This document shows, in pieces, positions 1 through 11,239 of a stretch of DNA of 64,000 nt (the first letter of the stretch is position 1; every line of letters begins with the position of its first letter). The notes under the pieces were generated by a model. The model did not search any database, had not been told where the DNA came from, and saw nothing but the letters and a program-made list of their open reading frames with translations. A program made the translations under genes and the position numbers. The stretch is from Lates calcarifer (taxonomy: Eukaryota; Chordata; Actinopteri; Centropomidae). The stretch covers positions 11,644,272-11,708,271 of the forward strand of contig NC_066844.1 in the NCBI RefSeq assembly GCF_001640805.2, read 5' to 3'.

Positions 1-26
1 AGATGAAATTGAGTTTGACACCCCTG
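1..26. mobile_element. Right end of a hAT-type element (cut by window edge)
   Basis: The window opens inside a repeat that ends with AGTTTGACACCCCTG at 12-26. This is the same 15-bp terminal sequence as the complete hAT transposon at 30627-33389. The longer stretch 1-26 is almost exactly the reverse complement of the sequence starting at 29520, so those two belong to the same sub-family. The target duplication would be bases 27-34, but the left end lies outside the window. Confidence 0.7.
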
Positions 27-83
27 GACTAGTCAATGCCATAGTTGATGCCATTTTGTCACCTGACAACCACCATAGACTCC

Positions 84-190
84 CCGGCATGCTTGGAAAG
101 GGAGGGGTGAAGGGATGGGTATTCCCTCTGCGATTTGTGTTGTCACCGCTAGATGCCACTAAATCTTACACAGCCTTAAATGCAGCCCTA
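84..190. repeat. Probable short dispersed teleost repeat
   Basis: The stretch carries a G-rich block (around 96-118) followed by CACCGCTAGATGCCACTAAAT (about 147-167), a word I associate with a repeat scattered widely in teleost genomes. No terminal repeats or target duplication were found. The assignment is from memory of the motif only. Confidence 0.35.
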
Positions 191-1146
191 GTCCCACTAT
201 ATTGTATGTCATATCTAGCTCAGATCCAGGACCATAAAATATGCGTCTTGGATATCTCCCATCACTCAGACATTTAAGTAAAACATTAATTTGTATAATT
301 TGTCATTTGACAATACAAACTCACTAGATGGTAAGAAATCTCAACAACAGTAAAGTAACAAACAACATGATTCATTCTGACAGAGAAGGGTTTTTCCATT
401 AAAGTCAATATAAACAATGTCAAATCAAAAATCACCCAGGATGTCTTCCTCACTGCCTGACAGCTCAATAGCAGTGCAGTGCCATATTTGAATTTACATG
501 GTTTGTATTGACTTTAATAGAAAAGATAACTCAGTTTGTAGCTGCCTCACATCATTTTTTTAAGATAGCAGATTTTATTCTTTCCCGTGAGTCTGTATTT
601 TCAAAACTACTCCTCTAAGACATTTTATGAGTAGATAATTTTAGTCCCTGAAAAGTTTGATATTTGGGCGATAACCATGCATGATCCTGATAGTCAGTAC
701 ATATTCCTGGACCAAGGTGAGGTATTGATATCTACTGGAATTGGGGCTACATCAGAGGTTGTTGTGTTTAATCTGTAAAATGTCAGAAAATACTGGAAAA
801 TGGCCATGAAAATTTAATTTGTCCAACAGTCTAAAACCATTAAGATTCAATTGACTGATCTCAGTATAAAACAGAGAAAAGATGCAAATCTTCAACCACT
901 CTAACTCCTGAGCCACAACTTCCCTAAATTAAAGAAACTGGAACCAGAGAGTGTATGAAAATGACTCAGTTTACAGTCTTGGATCAGCGCTAATCAATAT
1001 TCTGATATAAAATTACACATACCAAAATACATATTTTATCTATATGACCACACCACCCTTAGTTTTAAAAATATATTAATATCATATGAATTTACAATGC
1101 TCAGAAACAGGCAATATGTTTATCAAAAATTAGCAAGTCACTGCAT
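191..1146. other. Intergenic or iqsec1 intronic sequence, nothing recognised
   Basis: AT-rich single-copy-looking DNA. It lies downstream of the iqsec1 coding exon on the minus strand and is therefore presumably iqsec1 intron 1. No coding region, RNA gene or repeat was recognised. Confidence 0.4.
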
Positions 1147-1558
1147 TTACAGTGGCAAGTGGTGACCTAGAGAGTTTGAGCTTGTTAAAGGCAGTCTGTA
1201 GCCTAAAGTTATGGGCAAACCATCTGGCTCAAAACCTTCATAAAGCTCCTTGAATGCATTACAAACTACACTTTTCAAGCTAAAGTATTCCAAATTTGCA
1301 TGGCTATATACCCATGGGTTATCAACAAGCCCTAAATTTTGGTGGGCCTTGATGGAATATTTCTGAATCATTCTGATAGTTGCACTGGACAGCTCTCCAA
1401 ACCAACTACACTGTTTCAATTGAAAAGCCCTCCACGGTGGTGAGGAAAATAAGTCAAAGTCAACACCATACACACTGACTGTAGATCCCATCATTATTCC
1501 CTGGCATTATCTTCAGAAAATTTCTAGGTCACAGAAGACTAATTTTCTATGGTAGAAT

Positions 1559-1900
1559 TCAACTAAGCAGTGGTTCTCTTTCATCATACTCTCCTTCTGC
1601 ATCAACACACTGCTGCATTCGGGTCTTCCACTGATAAAAGCAGTGCAGTAGCTCTTCTTTGGACAGTTGTCTCAGAACCTTTGTTGTTCTTTTCTTAACC
1701 TCTGACATAGATTCAAAACATGTTCCTTTGAGCACAGATTTGATCTTAGGAAAAAGGAAAAAGTCACACAGTGCTAGATCAGGTGAATAGCGAGGATGAT
1801 CAAGCACTGTGATTTGTTTTTGGGCCAGAAAGTGCTTTTCCTTTTGATTAGGAATCAGAAGTTTTGGGACAACTTTGACACACTTTCGTCATGTTCAAAT
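1559..1900 (-). pseudogene. mariner-family transposase, C-terminal relic
   Basis: Read on the minus strand, 1807-1559 encodes an 82-residue open segment with the mariner signature DHPRYSPDLALCDFFLFPK, followed by KSVLKGTCFES and a conserved tail (HCFYQWKTRMQQCVDAEGEY). In mariner transposases the Asp of the SPDLA motif is the last catalytic residue of the D,D34D triad. Just upstream (about 1890-1808) the frame continues as a broken match to the segment mariner carries near residue 135. Since SPDLA normally lies near residue 270, the intervening part with the earlier catalytic Asp residues appears deleted. A stop also interrupts the join. No terminal repeats were found. This is a dead SETMAR/mariner-like copy, probably within iqsec1 intron 1. 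Confidence 0.8.
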
Positions 1901-2703
1901 TTTCATGCCTTCACAAAACCTTTAATGCCATTCAAACACACGTGTACGTGACATGCAGTGTTCCCCATACAATGTAGGAAAAGGCTGCTGTTTTGTTCCA
2001 ATTTCACCAAAAATTTCAAGTTAATGCGTTGCTCTAATTTTAAGCTAATAATTTTCGCCTTAGCAAAACCACGTGCACTACAATCAGTAGGTAGCAGTGA
2101 ACTAAAGACGTCACTTATTTGAAACTTACAGCAATTGTGCCTGAATACCCAACCGTTAATATATAACACTCGGCGTGACTGTGAACCACTTAGTTTTATC
2201 CTCATAAGCACAGTCTCGTTATTTAATAGCCATACCTCGTATGCATAAAATTGTTTTCTGACAACGCCGCAACAGACAACTTCCACCCCTTGCAGGGTAA
2301 AAACAAAGTCACACCCATTGATCCAGACTTTTACACCGGTTGTCTGATACAGTTTGTGCGATCCTGAATATAATGTTTATGGTGTTAGACTGCACAGTGT
2401 GCAGATCGGAATCCATGTTACGCAATGCGCGTGTAAAGCGTGCGTAGCCTGTGTGTGAGCCTGAAATAATCCCTGACAATGTACAAATAACACGGATCAT
2501 TGAAGAGCGGATCCATGACAAAGTGGCAGAGAAGTGGCCATTTGGTTTGGTTGCGTGGTTTCACCTGACGGGGATGATAAACACAGCCGCTCACCACAGA
2601 GATCTCGCCAGTCGCCACACTCTGGTGGCACAAAGGAGGAATATAAACTTTGGCAGCGCCCTGTTCAGCCACACCATGCAGCACAGATTGACATCAAACT
2701 TAC

Positions 2704-2984
2704 TTTTCCTGCATGACATTCTCCTCGATGGCTCCCAGGGCGGAGTAGTTCCCCTGCTGGAGTCTGCAGGTGGCCAGGTGCCGCTGGTGCTGATCTTGCA
2801 GACAGGCGTTTTCCTTACAAAGATCCGTCACCTGGAGTTCCAGCTCTTCAATTCGGACTCTCTGCTTTTCCAGCAGCCCCTGCTGGGTTTCGATGATCTT
2901 GTTAAGCTCCTTTAGATACTCCGTCGCCTTACTGGGGTTCTCTGTCGGGTTCTCCATCTCGTAAAAGCCCCGTTGTCCGTCCAT
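2704..2984 (-). CDS. iqsec1: IQSEC-family Arf-GEF, first coding exon (likely iqsec1)
   Basis: This exon encodes the first 93 residues of an IQSEC/BRAG protein, a guanine-nucleotide exchange factor for Arf6-type GTPases at membranes and postsynaptic sites. The segment EYLKELNKIIETQQGLLEKQ (residues 22-41) and the following RVRIEELELQ match the N-terminal coiled coil that defines the family; the heptads run from about residue 20 to 65. The IQ motif, SEC7 and PH domains would be on later exons, left of the window. I chose the ATG at 2984 because the frame above it has no other ATG before an in-frame TGA about 40 bases upstream. The exon ends at 2704 before a consensus donor GTAAGT (2703-2698), leaving two bases of a split codon. 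Paralogue choice (iqsec1 rather than iqsec2 or iqsec3) rests on divergent linkage to hdac11, as in human 3p25; the protein match alone supports only the family. Confidence 0.82.
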
Positions 2985-3330
2985 GAAGACAATATCCACA
3001 CACGCAGGAAAGCAGCCCTCTCACACACACCCTCAGTGGTAGTAGCACTGAGCGCTGTCAAAATCCAGAGATGCTCATTCGCTCCGACATTCTGATGTGC
3101 CCGTATAGTAGTAAGCAGCTATGCTGTTAAGTTCCACGGGTTTGTTTCGCTGCTTGTATGCCGCCGTCGCCGCGTCCACAAGCTCTGGGCAGCAGCAACC
3201 TAACTAACCCCCTGCCAGCTGCTCCGTACATGGGAAAACCGTTTAACTCTTTCAGAGCTTCAGCTCTTCCACTATGCGTTCAGCCACCTTGCTCTAAATT
3301 TAGGTGCTCAGGAAAAAGAATACACAGCGA
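2985..3330 (-). promoter_or_regulatory. Presumed 5' UTR and promoter area of iqsec1
   Basis: The sequence upstream of the iqsec1 start (higher coordinates, minus strand) is richer in G, C and CpG than its surroundings, for instance around 3150-3230. It includes a (CA)-rich patch at 3015-3030. No TATA box is obvious, which fits a CpG-type promoter, and no transcription start can be fixed from sequence alone. A second CpG-rich patch lies at 3598-3715. Both are inferred regulatory regions from position and composition only. Confidence 0.4.
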
Positions 3331-3523
3331 GTTTGTGTATTGTATGTGTCTGCTCCACAGGTATAGACAGGTGCACACACACTTGGACAGCATTTTTCAT
3401 TCGTGCATGTTTTCATCTCTGGGTTTATTCAGGCAAAACCTACCACTTTTACATCCCTCCACCAGCATGCAAACAGCAAGTCGATTTTACTGTCAGCCTG
3501 GAAATAGTCTATTTAATCAAGTA

Positions 3524-3595
3524 AAACAATAATAATAATAACAATATTAATAATCATCATCATAATATTAATAATAATAATAATAATAATAAAGC
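3524..3595. repeat. (AAT)n-rich microsatellite
   Basis: An imperfect run of AAT/ATT triplets with interruptions such as ATCATCATC. Confidence 0.9.
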
Positions 3596-3884
3596 CGCAA
3601 ACTACATTGATCGCGGCCTCGGAACTTCGCACAAGTCGGTGCTGACGGGACGCCGACCGGCGCAGCGCTAACGAATAGGGCTTAATTTCCTGCGTGCAGG
3701 GCGGGGGCGGCGGATATGTATGTATGTATGTTTGATGTATTGCACATGTTGTATCACCTCCTGTATCCGCCATGTAGCCTTAGAAAACTCACCACGCACG
3801 CAGTATTTTGCACTGGTATCAACTGAGGACCAGGCTATGAATCTTTCACGTAAATTAAACAATGATTGTCACGCAAGACTTACT

Positions 3885-4050
3885 TCCTGTTGCCAGCAGG
3901 TGGCACTATGATTTTAGGCGAAAAACTGACTTCAGGCTGAAGACTTACTCAACGTGAAGTTTGGGGCACATTGGAAAATGTATCAGTGAGTTGCAGCAAC
4001 TCCCTGTGTCATGATGAAACATTGAAATTTGCTACCCCTCAAAAGCTTCA
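3885..4050 (-). repeat. Diverged minus-strand copy of the CACCTACTGGCAACAGGAA repeat family
   Basis: The reverse complement carries, in the same order, the landmarks seen in the plus-strand copies at 7.6, 35.5, 37.2 and 54.5 kb: a CATGAAAC-like box, a CCAATxTGCCCCAAACTTCA-like box and a GTGCCACCTGCTGGCAACAGGAAG box (3890-3908). The relation is by pattern of motifs, with many differences. Confidence 0.5.
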
Positions 4051-4139
4051 TAATTGAATATGTCTGCATATAAAACAGTTACCTATTTACACATTCAGCA
4101 GAGATGGAACCAATTAGCATTCATTTGTAGTCATGTTTC

Positions 4140-5050
4140 TGTCCATCTGATAAACGTAAGTCCAGTATTCACTATACCTTTATCTCTGGTTCGGTGTCCA
4201 CCAAATCCTGAAGGAAATATCTGATTTTTAGCAGCTAAATGCATCACTGTGTACATCAGCTAGTCACTAAGTTTTTCTGTCTGCTATTTGGTGCTGGACA
4301 GGTGCAGTAAGTGCATCAGAGCTTTTTCTCTGAAAGCATCTGCCAACTGGAAACAAGGTGTGGAAAGTTCCCCATAGCTTTATGGATTTGAGTTTTGGAA
4401 TAATTGTGTGATTTTAATTATTAGCAACCCCTTCCATATCACTCATAGTAATCTGGCCCAGTTTTGATATAAAAATATTGATTAGTGCAATGTGTAGGAC
4501 TTTAATACTGGCTGATATAATCAAGGTTAAAAGCTTAAACTAGGATTTTAAGTGTGCACAGCTGCACTACTGTTTAATGCCACATTAGACTTTATTAAGC
4601 CTTCAACCTGCACATTAAACTGGCAGCAGCATCAGAATATTCCTTTAAAAAAAACTCTTCCAGAGGGAGCACAAGTATTACAGCAAGAGAACTTGTTTAA
4701 AAATCTGGAATCTATAAAATAATTAAGATGTGAAAATGACTGAACCATTGCCCCTTTCCAGGCATGGAGGGAATGCATGGGGAAAGGTTGTATGTATCAG
4801 TGGCTCACTAGGCTAAAATGTGTGCAACATGTTCATAGTGTAACTGCTGTGCCACAGAAACCAAAACAAAGGCCTTTATCACATATAAAGCCCTTTCTCC
4901 TCCCAGAGGAAGACTGGTTCTACAGCCTACAACTGATTATATGCATATTTAACAGCTGTCTGTGCATTTTTTCCTAACCATTGCTCTGTGCTAATAACCT
5001 TCACACCTGACCTTTGGTTGGTAAATTGCTAATTTGAGTGCTGTTGCATA
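4140..5050. other. No feature recognised
   Basis: AT-rich intergenic DNA with short open frames only; no repeat family, exon or RNA gene was recognised. Confidence 0.4.
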
Positions 5051-5260
5051 CTCTGCACCAATGTTCCCTCTAAGCTGCGCGCCTGCGCAATCGCGCACAG
5101 CTCCCGCTTTCTCCGCGCACAGCAAAACTATGTAACGCATAAAATTACAGTGTGCAACAATGTGCACGTCTGATGTTGCTCACAGTGGCCTAAGGAATTC
5201 TCAGGGAGTTTGTGTGTATGCTCAGACACATGAAAAATTAGGGGGAACATTGCTCTGCAC
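5051..5260. mobile_element. hAT-type MITE with 8-bp target duplication
   Basis: The element spans 5059-5252 (194 bp). It begins CAATGTTCCCTCTAAG and ends TTAGGGGGAACATTG, giving near-perfect inverted ends of about 15 bp. It is flanked by an exact direct duplication CTCTGCAC at 5051-5058 and 5253-5260. An 8-bp duplication and these ends are the mark of hAT transposition. There is no coding capacity. The interior is CG-rich and self-complementary (GCGCGCC...GCGCACAGC near 5077-5125). Confidence 0.9.
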
Positions 5261-7550
5261 CAGTGTGGACCATTCAGTCAATCCTCTATGACAGCATTAC
5301 CATTTAAGAATATTAAAGAGCAGTCATATAATGATAGACCTGCTCTGTTTTACTGGAAGCTGCTTACGCTCATTGTAACATTGGACGATCTAGCAGCTTC
5401 ATCAGAGCAGAGAAAATGTGATTTTCTTTAAAATGTGCAGATGGCCCAGGGTTATTCTGACATATCCCTTACATTGTAATCTACATATTTCATAGGTTAC
5501 ATCATGGAGCATCACAAGCTATCTATAGTCTGTTGAGGTAATTCTTGAGACTATCTTTTTCTTTTTCTCTTTCTTTTCTTCTCTGCAAAAGTGTATGTAC
5601 TAGCAGATATAACCTAGGAATCCTCTGACTCAAAGTGAATAGACACTGCCACTACATCACATACTTTGGATTGTTTTGTCTTAATGGCCAGTGACATTAT
5701 TGACAGTAGCATAAAAAGAGTAGCCTAACTAAAAGGTCTTTGTTTTTGTTTTTTTCTTTGCACACTGTATTTTCATATAGAAAAACAAAACAACCAGACC
5801 ACAGAGAGGAGACCACATATGAAGCCCATCATCATCCCTGACAATCGCATGCTTTAGTTGCTGGATGGTTCTTTCACACTGTGATTGCCCTCTAGTGGTT
5901 TGCCATGTTCAGGACATATGCAGTGTTTGACAACTCTGAATCCATTTCCTAGTTCAGTGCCTGAGCAGTAAAGGATTTCAAGCAATAAAATGTCATGATA
6001 AGGCACAGAATTAATCTAGTCTTGTCTGGTAAATCCAGAACTCTAACAGCTAAAGGGAAGAGGAGGCTTGCTCACATTGTCTACTGACATAATACAGCAG
6101 GCTAAATCCTCTCTGCCATCACCTGCCAAACACTTTGATGCATTGCACCACATTTCTGATGAGAAAGTGTGGAATGATAATGTGCATAATTCATGGAAAA
6201 GATTCTGTGATCCTTTTCTTCTAGAAATCTTCAAAGCATGGAAGAGAGAAGATGCAGAGTGAATTACAGAAAAGGGAATTTTTTCCTCTTTTTCAGAGGT
6301 TATATTTAGACTCTCAATGTATTCTTTTTCCTTGTGATGAAATAGCTCTGTTTTGCAGTAATGCTGTGCAGCCACCATGAAATGCACATATAGGTTTCTG
6401 CTGCTGATCCAAGGAGCATTTTCTAATGCTTTAGATTATGTTAAATCTTCAGCTTTATGTGAGAATGCAAGAGTCACCTCACAAAAGGCCAATGTATCAA
6501 AGGCTGCTACAGTAACAGTGACAGTAGCAGCGGTAATGCTAGATCCCATATGTCACCCAAGAACGACAAACTGAAATGGCTGAAGTGGTTCATGTCACAC
6601 TACACTGCAGACACAGATAAAGCAAAACCTGGGCCAAATGCTGAATTAGAGAACATAAGTGGGGAGTATCTGTAATTCTTACTAGCTCACAGCTTGTGTT
6701 TCTATTTGAATGCTCTGAGATGCTATCTTTCTTTGTGGTATCAGATGTAGTGATGGCCTTCTTACAAAACCTCAGCAGAGTTTCAGTTTCCATCTCTCGC
6801 TAAAACAACAAAGTTGCTGCCAGAAAAAGTGCAGTGTTTTATGTCTCTAATGATGGAGTTCAGAAGTTTTTATGACCTCATAAATTTTTCTGACCTCAAG
6901 TGACTAGTTCAAATTTGGTATTCACCAAGATTTTAAAGCTGTTATTTTATCCTCTGCTCCCGAGAAACAGCATGGATTTATGAACCTTAAACTCCTCAAG
7001 AAAGATTTGGGAGAATTTATAAGGTTTCAAGCCTATTTACAATTTGTCACAGATGCTGTAGACACATTTATATAAAATCTTGTCTTGGAAAATGCTTCCA
7101 GCAAAGTAAAGATAAAAGATATGGACTAATGGACTAATCAACCAACCAAATCAGCTGTCTGTCCATGATGAAAGCCACATTTTCACTGAATGTCATGTCA
7201 AAAGTTCCTCAATATCACCACAACAGCCAATCTCATGCATGACTATTAGAAACAGCTGTGGTTATTTATAGCACCAAAGTGTTATTATTTCATCATACCT
7301 TTGCCAACAACAGCAGTGAACAGTTCAGTCATTGTCAGTAATGGTTTAGTTTATGCCATTCACAATGAAAGAGTTCATTTAATTGCTTTAATGATGGAAC
7401 AAAAAACCCCCACCAAAATAAGACTAATTGGAAAAAATCAAAATGAGCACACAAAATCAATTACTTCAATTAGTTAATGAATTCACCTTTAATCTGCATA
7501 TTGGTGTGTTAACTGCAAAAGACAAAACATACACACTTTAATTTCCACTC
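5261..7550. other. No gene or repeat recognised
   Basis: About 2.3 kb of AT-rich sequence. Short open frames occur on both strands around 6043-6390, overlapping each other, with no family resemblance and no convincing splice signals. I see nothing that can be supported as a gene. Confidence 0.4.
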
Positions 7551-7554
7551 TAGA

Positions 7555-8562
7555 GGGGAAGGGTCCAAGCACCAAGGCGTGCAAAGGCCCTATTGTAATT
7601 GTTAATATTATTATTAGGGCCCAAGCATGAAGTGTGCAAAGACCCCATTGTAATTGTAAAGATTATTATTATTATTATATTCTGAATAAATCACTTTTTC
7701 ATTAGCATTATTATTATTGTTGTTACACACCTTTTTGAGGGTGTAGACATGCTCAAAAACTCATGAAACTTTGCACATGCATCAGACCTGAGGAAAATTG
7801 AGACATGATAGGGGTGTCGTTCATTGGCGCTGTAAAATGGCTCCATAGTGCCCCCTGGAAATTTTCAAAATCCCCATGCCATTGGGCTGTTTAAGGGCCT
7901 AACTGTGCTCAGAAACTCATGAATCTTCGCACATGTGCCAGGCTTGGCGAAAATTTTCATTTGATAGGGGTCTCGTGCAGAGGTTTGATAATGGTCCCGG
8001 CCTGAACACACTACATGCTAATATTCATATTAAGTTATAGCGCCACCTACTAGCAACAGGATATGTTATCAAAAGATTGTTTTGAGGTCGCAGAGCATGG
8101 CTGTGGTGGCACCTCAAATTTCAATGTCTCACCATGAAACAAGAACTTGCGTTTAAGCTGTTGTAACTTAGCCATACTTTGTCCAATCTGCCCCACTTTT
8201 CAGAGGTTTGATAATGGTTCCAGCCTGAACACACCATGTCAGTTTTCATATTAAGTTATAGCGCCACCCACTGGCAACAGGAAATGACTTTTTTTACTTT
8301 GACCTACTGTTACTAGCAGGTTGACCCCATCCACTTCAAATTTGGTCAGGAAAGCCTTAACACCTTCATGATGCCTCAATGTGAAAATTGTGAGGTTTCC
8401 TTGAAGGGCGTGTCTGTAGCAGCATGGCAGATTCGATGCTTCTCAGTGGAGTGGTAACTCAGATATACAATGTCCAATCTGGCCCAGACTTGACATGCTT
8501 GATCAGAGTCCCACCTTGAGGACATCTACATGGGTCTTGCTCAAGGGTGTGGCAATATGGCT
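7555..8562 (+). repeat. Dispersed teleost repeat, copy 1 (GGGCCC-head, GCGCCACCTACTGG boxes)
   Basis: The copy starts with two successive heads (GGGTCCAAGCACCAAGG at 7561 and GGGCCCAAGCATGAAG at 7617), each followed by CCCATTGTAATTGT or a close variant and then (TTA)n. The body has CTCATGAAACTTTGCAC, AGTTATAGCGCCACCTACTAGCAACAGGA (split boxes near 8034-8063 and 8255-8287) and ACTTCAAATTTGGTCAGGAAAG. The same order of boxes recurs at 35525-36345, 37240-37820 and 54546-55560. The repeat has no coding capacity and its class is unsettled. Its right side stops where the Helitron relic begins. Confidence 0.75.
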
Positions 8563-8564
8563 CT

Positions 8565-9431
8565 ATAACCCCAATGCCTTGACCCATCCCTAAACCTCAC
8601 AAAACCACTCTTATGAAACTCCTCAAATGTTTTGCAGTTTGAGGGTTTAAGCTGTCTATCAAACATATATAGCAGAAACAACTGCATTATACTATACATT
8701 ATAATCTTTTGTTTCTGAAAACCGCGCATAATAAACAACTGCTGGTTGTGTTTGTGTTCTTTTAGCTACAAATCCACAACCATTCTCTAACTATATCAGG
8801 TTCAGGGATTTCTCACTTTTACTGAGAACACAATATTCTGATGCAAATTTAACTAGATACGTGTCACTAAACACATCATCATTAGGCCTGTTCTTATATC
8901 GATCAACTAAACTAGTCATCCACATGTCTTCTGTGGTAAGATCACGTGATGATGCCTTCTGCCACAAAACACTGAATGGCAAACTCATCTTTACTACATT
9001 ATCACTTGTCGGTACAAACACTACCTTCCTAGAACACTCCTTTAAATGCATATTACTAAGCCTGTACACTGCCTCTTGAGCACTAACATCTCTGTTGTGT
9101 AAAGAAACACCACCTAGATTTTTCAATGCCTCTTTTGCATTAACATTTCCTTCTTTCGAAGCTTCTCTCTGGGCATTTCCCAATTCCTATTTCCCTTTCT
9201 GCTTCAGAAATATGATATTGTATAAACTACACAGGCATATGCATCTACAACATACTGGATGTCTAAATTAGCATTCCAGCATTTCAACAATGGTTTACTA
9301 TACTGATTTATCCACACCTCATTTACCTGCCTTTTCAAAACTTCATATGTATTCCTACCACCACCACAATGTTTATACACAGCCTCAAACACTGCTTGAT
9401 ATATTCCTACACTTTCGAACAAATGTTCCAC
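8565..9431 (-). pseudogene. Helitron (Helentron-type) protein, middle segment, broken
   Basis: Reading from 9431 down, open segments at 9431-9204, 9183-8791 and 8738-8565 follow one another in different frames. They contain phrases typical of fish Helitron polyproteins: NANLDIQYVVDAYACVVYTI, then NAKEALKNLGGVSLHNRDVS, EAVYRL, CSRKVVFVPTSDNVVKMSLP, LVDRYKNRPNDDVF and FEEFHKSGFVRFRDGS. The PIF1-like helicase and the element's 3' end, which should follow, are absent because the sequence stops at the boundary with the 7.6-8.56 kb repeat. At least two frameshifts separate the segments. The copy cannot encode a working Rep/helicase. Confidence 0.85.
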
Positions 9432-9469
9432 ACTAGCAAAACTACAGTTTTCTTCTGAAAGCGCCTCTT

Positions 9470-10087
9470 TAATTTTTGTAAAAATTTGTAATGTCTTTTA
9501 TATGTCAATTTACCCTTCCATACTGGAATGGGGCAACAAATTGTTTGTCTGTACAATATTGGCTGGAACACACGTCACCAGTCCATGCATGCCATTTTGG
9601 TAACGCCAACATTTTCATGAAAGACATATGTAATGTAATGTGATCAAATGCTGCTCTAAACCATTCAAACATGCCAATTCTGCCGGAATAGGAGGAACTG
9701 TCAAATTATTCCCTGCAAACTCTGGTGGCATCTCACCTTTACTAATCTTACGATGACACAAATAACAAATCCACAGCTGACCTCTAGCTGTATCCAGCCA
9801 CTGACAAATCAAACTGCTATTTTTTCTGCTTTATTCTGCTTTTTCAATTTATTATCTGCTAAAACATGCTTCTTATACTCAGAATTTCCATGATACTTCC
9901 TTGTACTCATGACTTTTACATTCTGCCTGTGCAACTCATCAATCTGATATTTCCTTTTGCTCATTTCCTTCACATTTTCCCTATGCAGCACATTTTCTTT
10001 ATATTTCATTTTACTAATTTCCTTTTTCTTTTCCTCATGAAAAACATTTTCTTTATATCGCCTTTTGCTAATTTCCCTATCTTTCAA
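9470..10087 (-). pseudogene. Helitron N-terminal segment: K/Y-rich repeats plus DUF6570-like domain
   Basis: The 10087-9809 segment encodes five copies of a roughly 16-residue charged motif ending in SKRKY or similar (for example EMSKRKYQIDELHRQNVK), as in the N-terminus of fish Helentron proteins. The 9812-9615 segment continues with WICYLCHRKISKGEMPPE and IPAELACLNGLEQHLI, which fits the Cys-rich DUF6570 domain preceding the Helitron Rep. Past a frameshift, QNGMHGLVTCVPANIVQTNN is readable near 9600-9540, then stops appear. It follows the OTU segment and precedes the 9431-8565 segment, so it is one decayed polyprotein. Confidence 0.82.
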
Positions 10088-10201
10088 TTGTATGTACTTA
10101 TTCTTTGGAGGAACCTTTTCTTTTTCAAAAACTTTGAATAACTATAATTACTATTTGAACTACATCTATTTTCACTTCTCCTTGCCTTGCTCTTACACAC
10201 A

Positions 10202-10681
10202 TCATTCAATATTACTACAATCCTTGTCCACTACACAAGTATCTACACCTACAACACTACTTTTACTCTGCTGTATAACATTGTATCCTTTAGAAGTAAA
10301 CACCTTGACTTTGCAGTAACCATAACATGTCTGTGTTTGATGCTGTTGAACACAAACAACAGTCTCATAATGGTTACCACTGCAGTTTACAAAATACACT
10401 CCCTGATTTGACAACTGACTGTTCTTACAACTATATTCAAGAAAGCGATCATTAAAATACGTAACTATATTTACACCTAAACAATCTGCTGCTGCTTGAA
10501 TCTCCATTTCTGTAGCCCAACTGCCAACATAGTGCATCCTTGAAATGCTGAGGTATTCTGACACTGAGGAATCCTCACTTCTCAAAATACTCTCATATGC
10601 CACAGGACAGCTTTCTAACTGCTTGACAACAGCAAGTCTAATTTTCCTATGATTCTTCTGAGTGCCACTACAACTGAGCAA
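10202..10681 (-). pseudogene. OTU-like cysteine protease domain of the Helitron
   Basis: A 159-codon open segment with an OTU fold signature: RKIRLAVVKQLE, then YLSISRMHYVGSWATEMEIQ, AAADCLGVNIVTYF and a C-terminal GNHYETVV carrying the catalytic-type His. OTU domains are known cargo of Helentron/Helitron elements in fish, where they are presumed deubiquitinase-like. The usual DG(N)C catalytic Cys motif is not visible in the open part, so the N-terminal end of the domain is probably lost. The segment lies directly upstream of the other Helitron pieces on the same strand. It belongs to a mobile element, not to a host OTU gene. Confidence 0.8.
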
Positions 10682-10732
10682 TGCTGCAGATGAACAGAAT
10701 TAAGAATACGCTGTTTGAAGGACAAAACAATA

Positions 10733-11133
10733 ATGATGTATGTTAAAGGTCACCATATGAAATAGTTGTTAGTGTGCACTACATGCATTGTATATCATGT
10801 GTGGAATAAGCATATGTATGTGTGAAGGAAAACATAATTTAATTTAATCTTAATTTTAAAATATTACAAGGGAGAGTTAAGAAATAATGGTGTGAAATAT
10901 AGAGAAACTGTGTTCAGAAAAAGAAGGGCATGCCCAGGCGTGGAAAACCATAGCCCTGAGAGGTATATAAGAGGGACACAAAATATTGTTCTTCAGAACC
11001 CTTCTTGTGTAACGTAACTGCACTGAGAACTGTTCTTGGGTCTTTTTTTTTGCCAGCAATAAACACTCTGCTGCCTTGAACTCTGACTCTTCCTGATGAT
11101 TTCTGAAGACCTATAAGTAATTTTTGGCAATGA
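10733..11133 (+). mobile_element. Candidate solo LTR of a retrovirus-like element
   Basis: The block 10737-11129 starts TG and ends CA. It is flanked by ATGA at 10733-10736 and 11130-11133, which could be a 4-bp target duplication. Inside, a TATA box (GGTATATAAG, 10962-10971) is followed about 95 bp later by a polyadenylation signal AATAAA (11058-11063), the usual U3-R-U5 order. No primer-binding site or internal genes follow, so it would be a solo LTR. The ends are weakly defined and the 4-bp match could be chance. Confidence 0.5.
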
Positions 11134-11239
11134 ACAAGGCTAAAGACTTAAAGCTTGGCCCCTGTAAAATGGGACCTTGGTTTCAAGTCACAACAACAGC
11201 CTGACTGACTGCCCTAAAGAAACAGTAGCCATTACCTTG

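Noticed and set aside
1147..1494. 115-codon minus-strand open frame near the mariner relic
   Set aside because: No recognisable domain; it is not part of the mariner sequence. Possibly some other relic, but nothing supports a gene.
2451..2915. 154-codon plus-strand open frame
   Set aside because: It is antisense to the iqsec1 coding exon, whose minus-strand frame has the coiled-coil homology and splice donor. This frame is a shadow.
6043..6387. Open frames on both strands around 6.0-6.4 kb
   Set aside because: Overlapping opposite-strand frames, no homology and no splice context.
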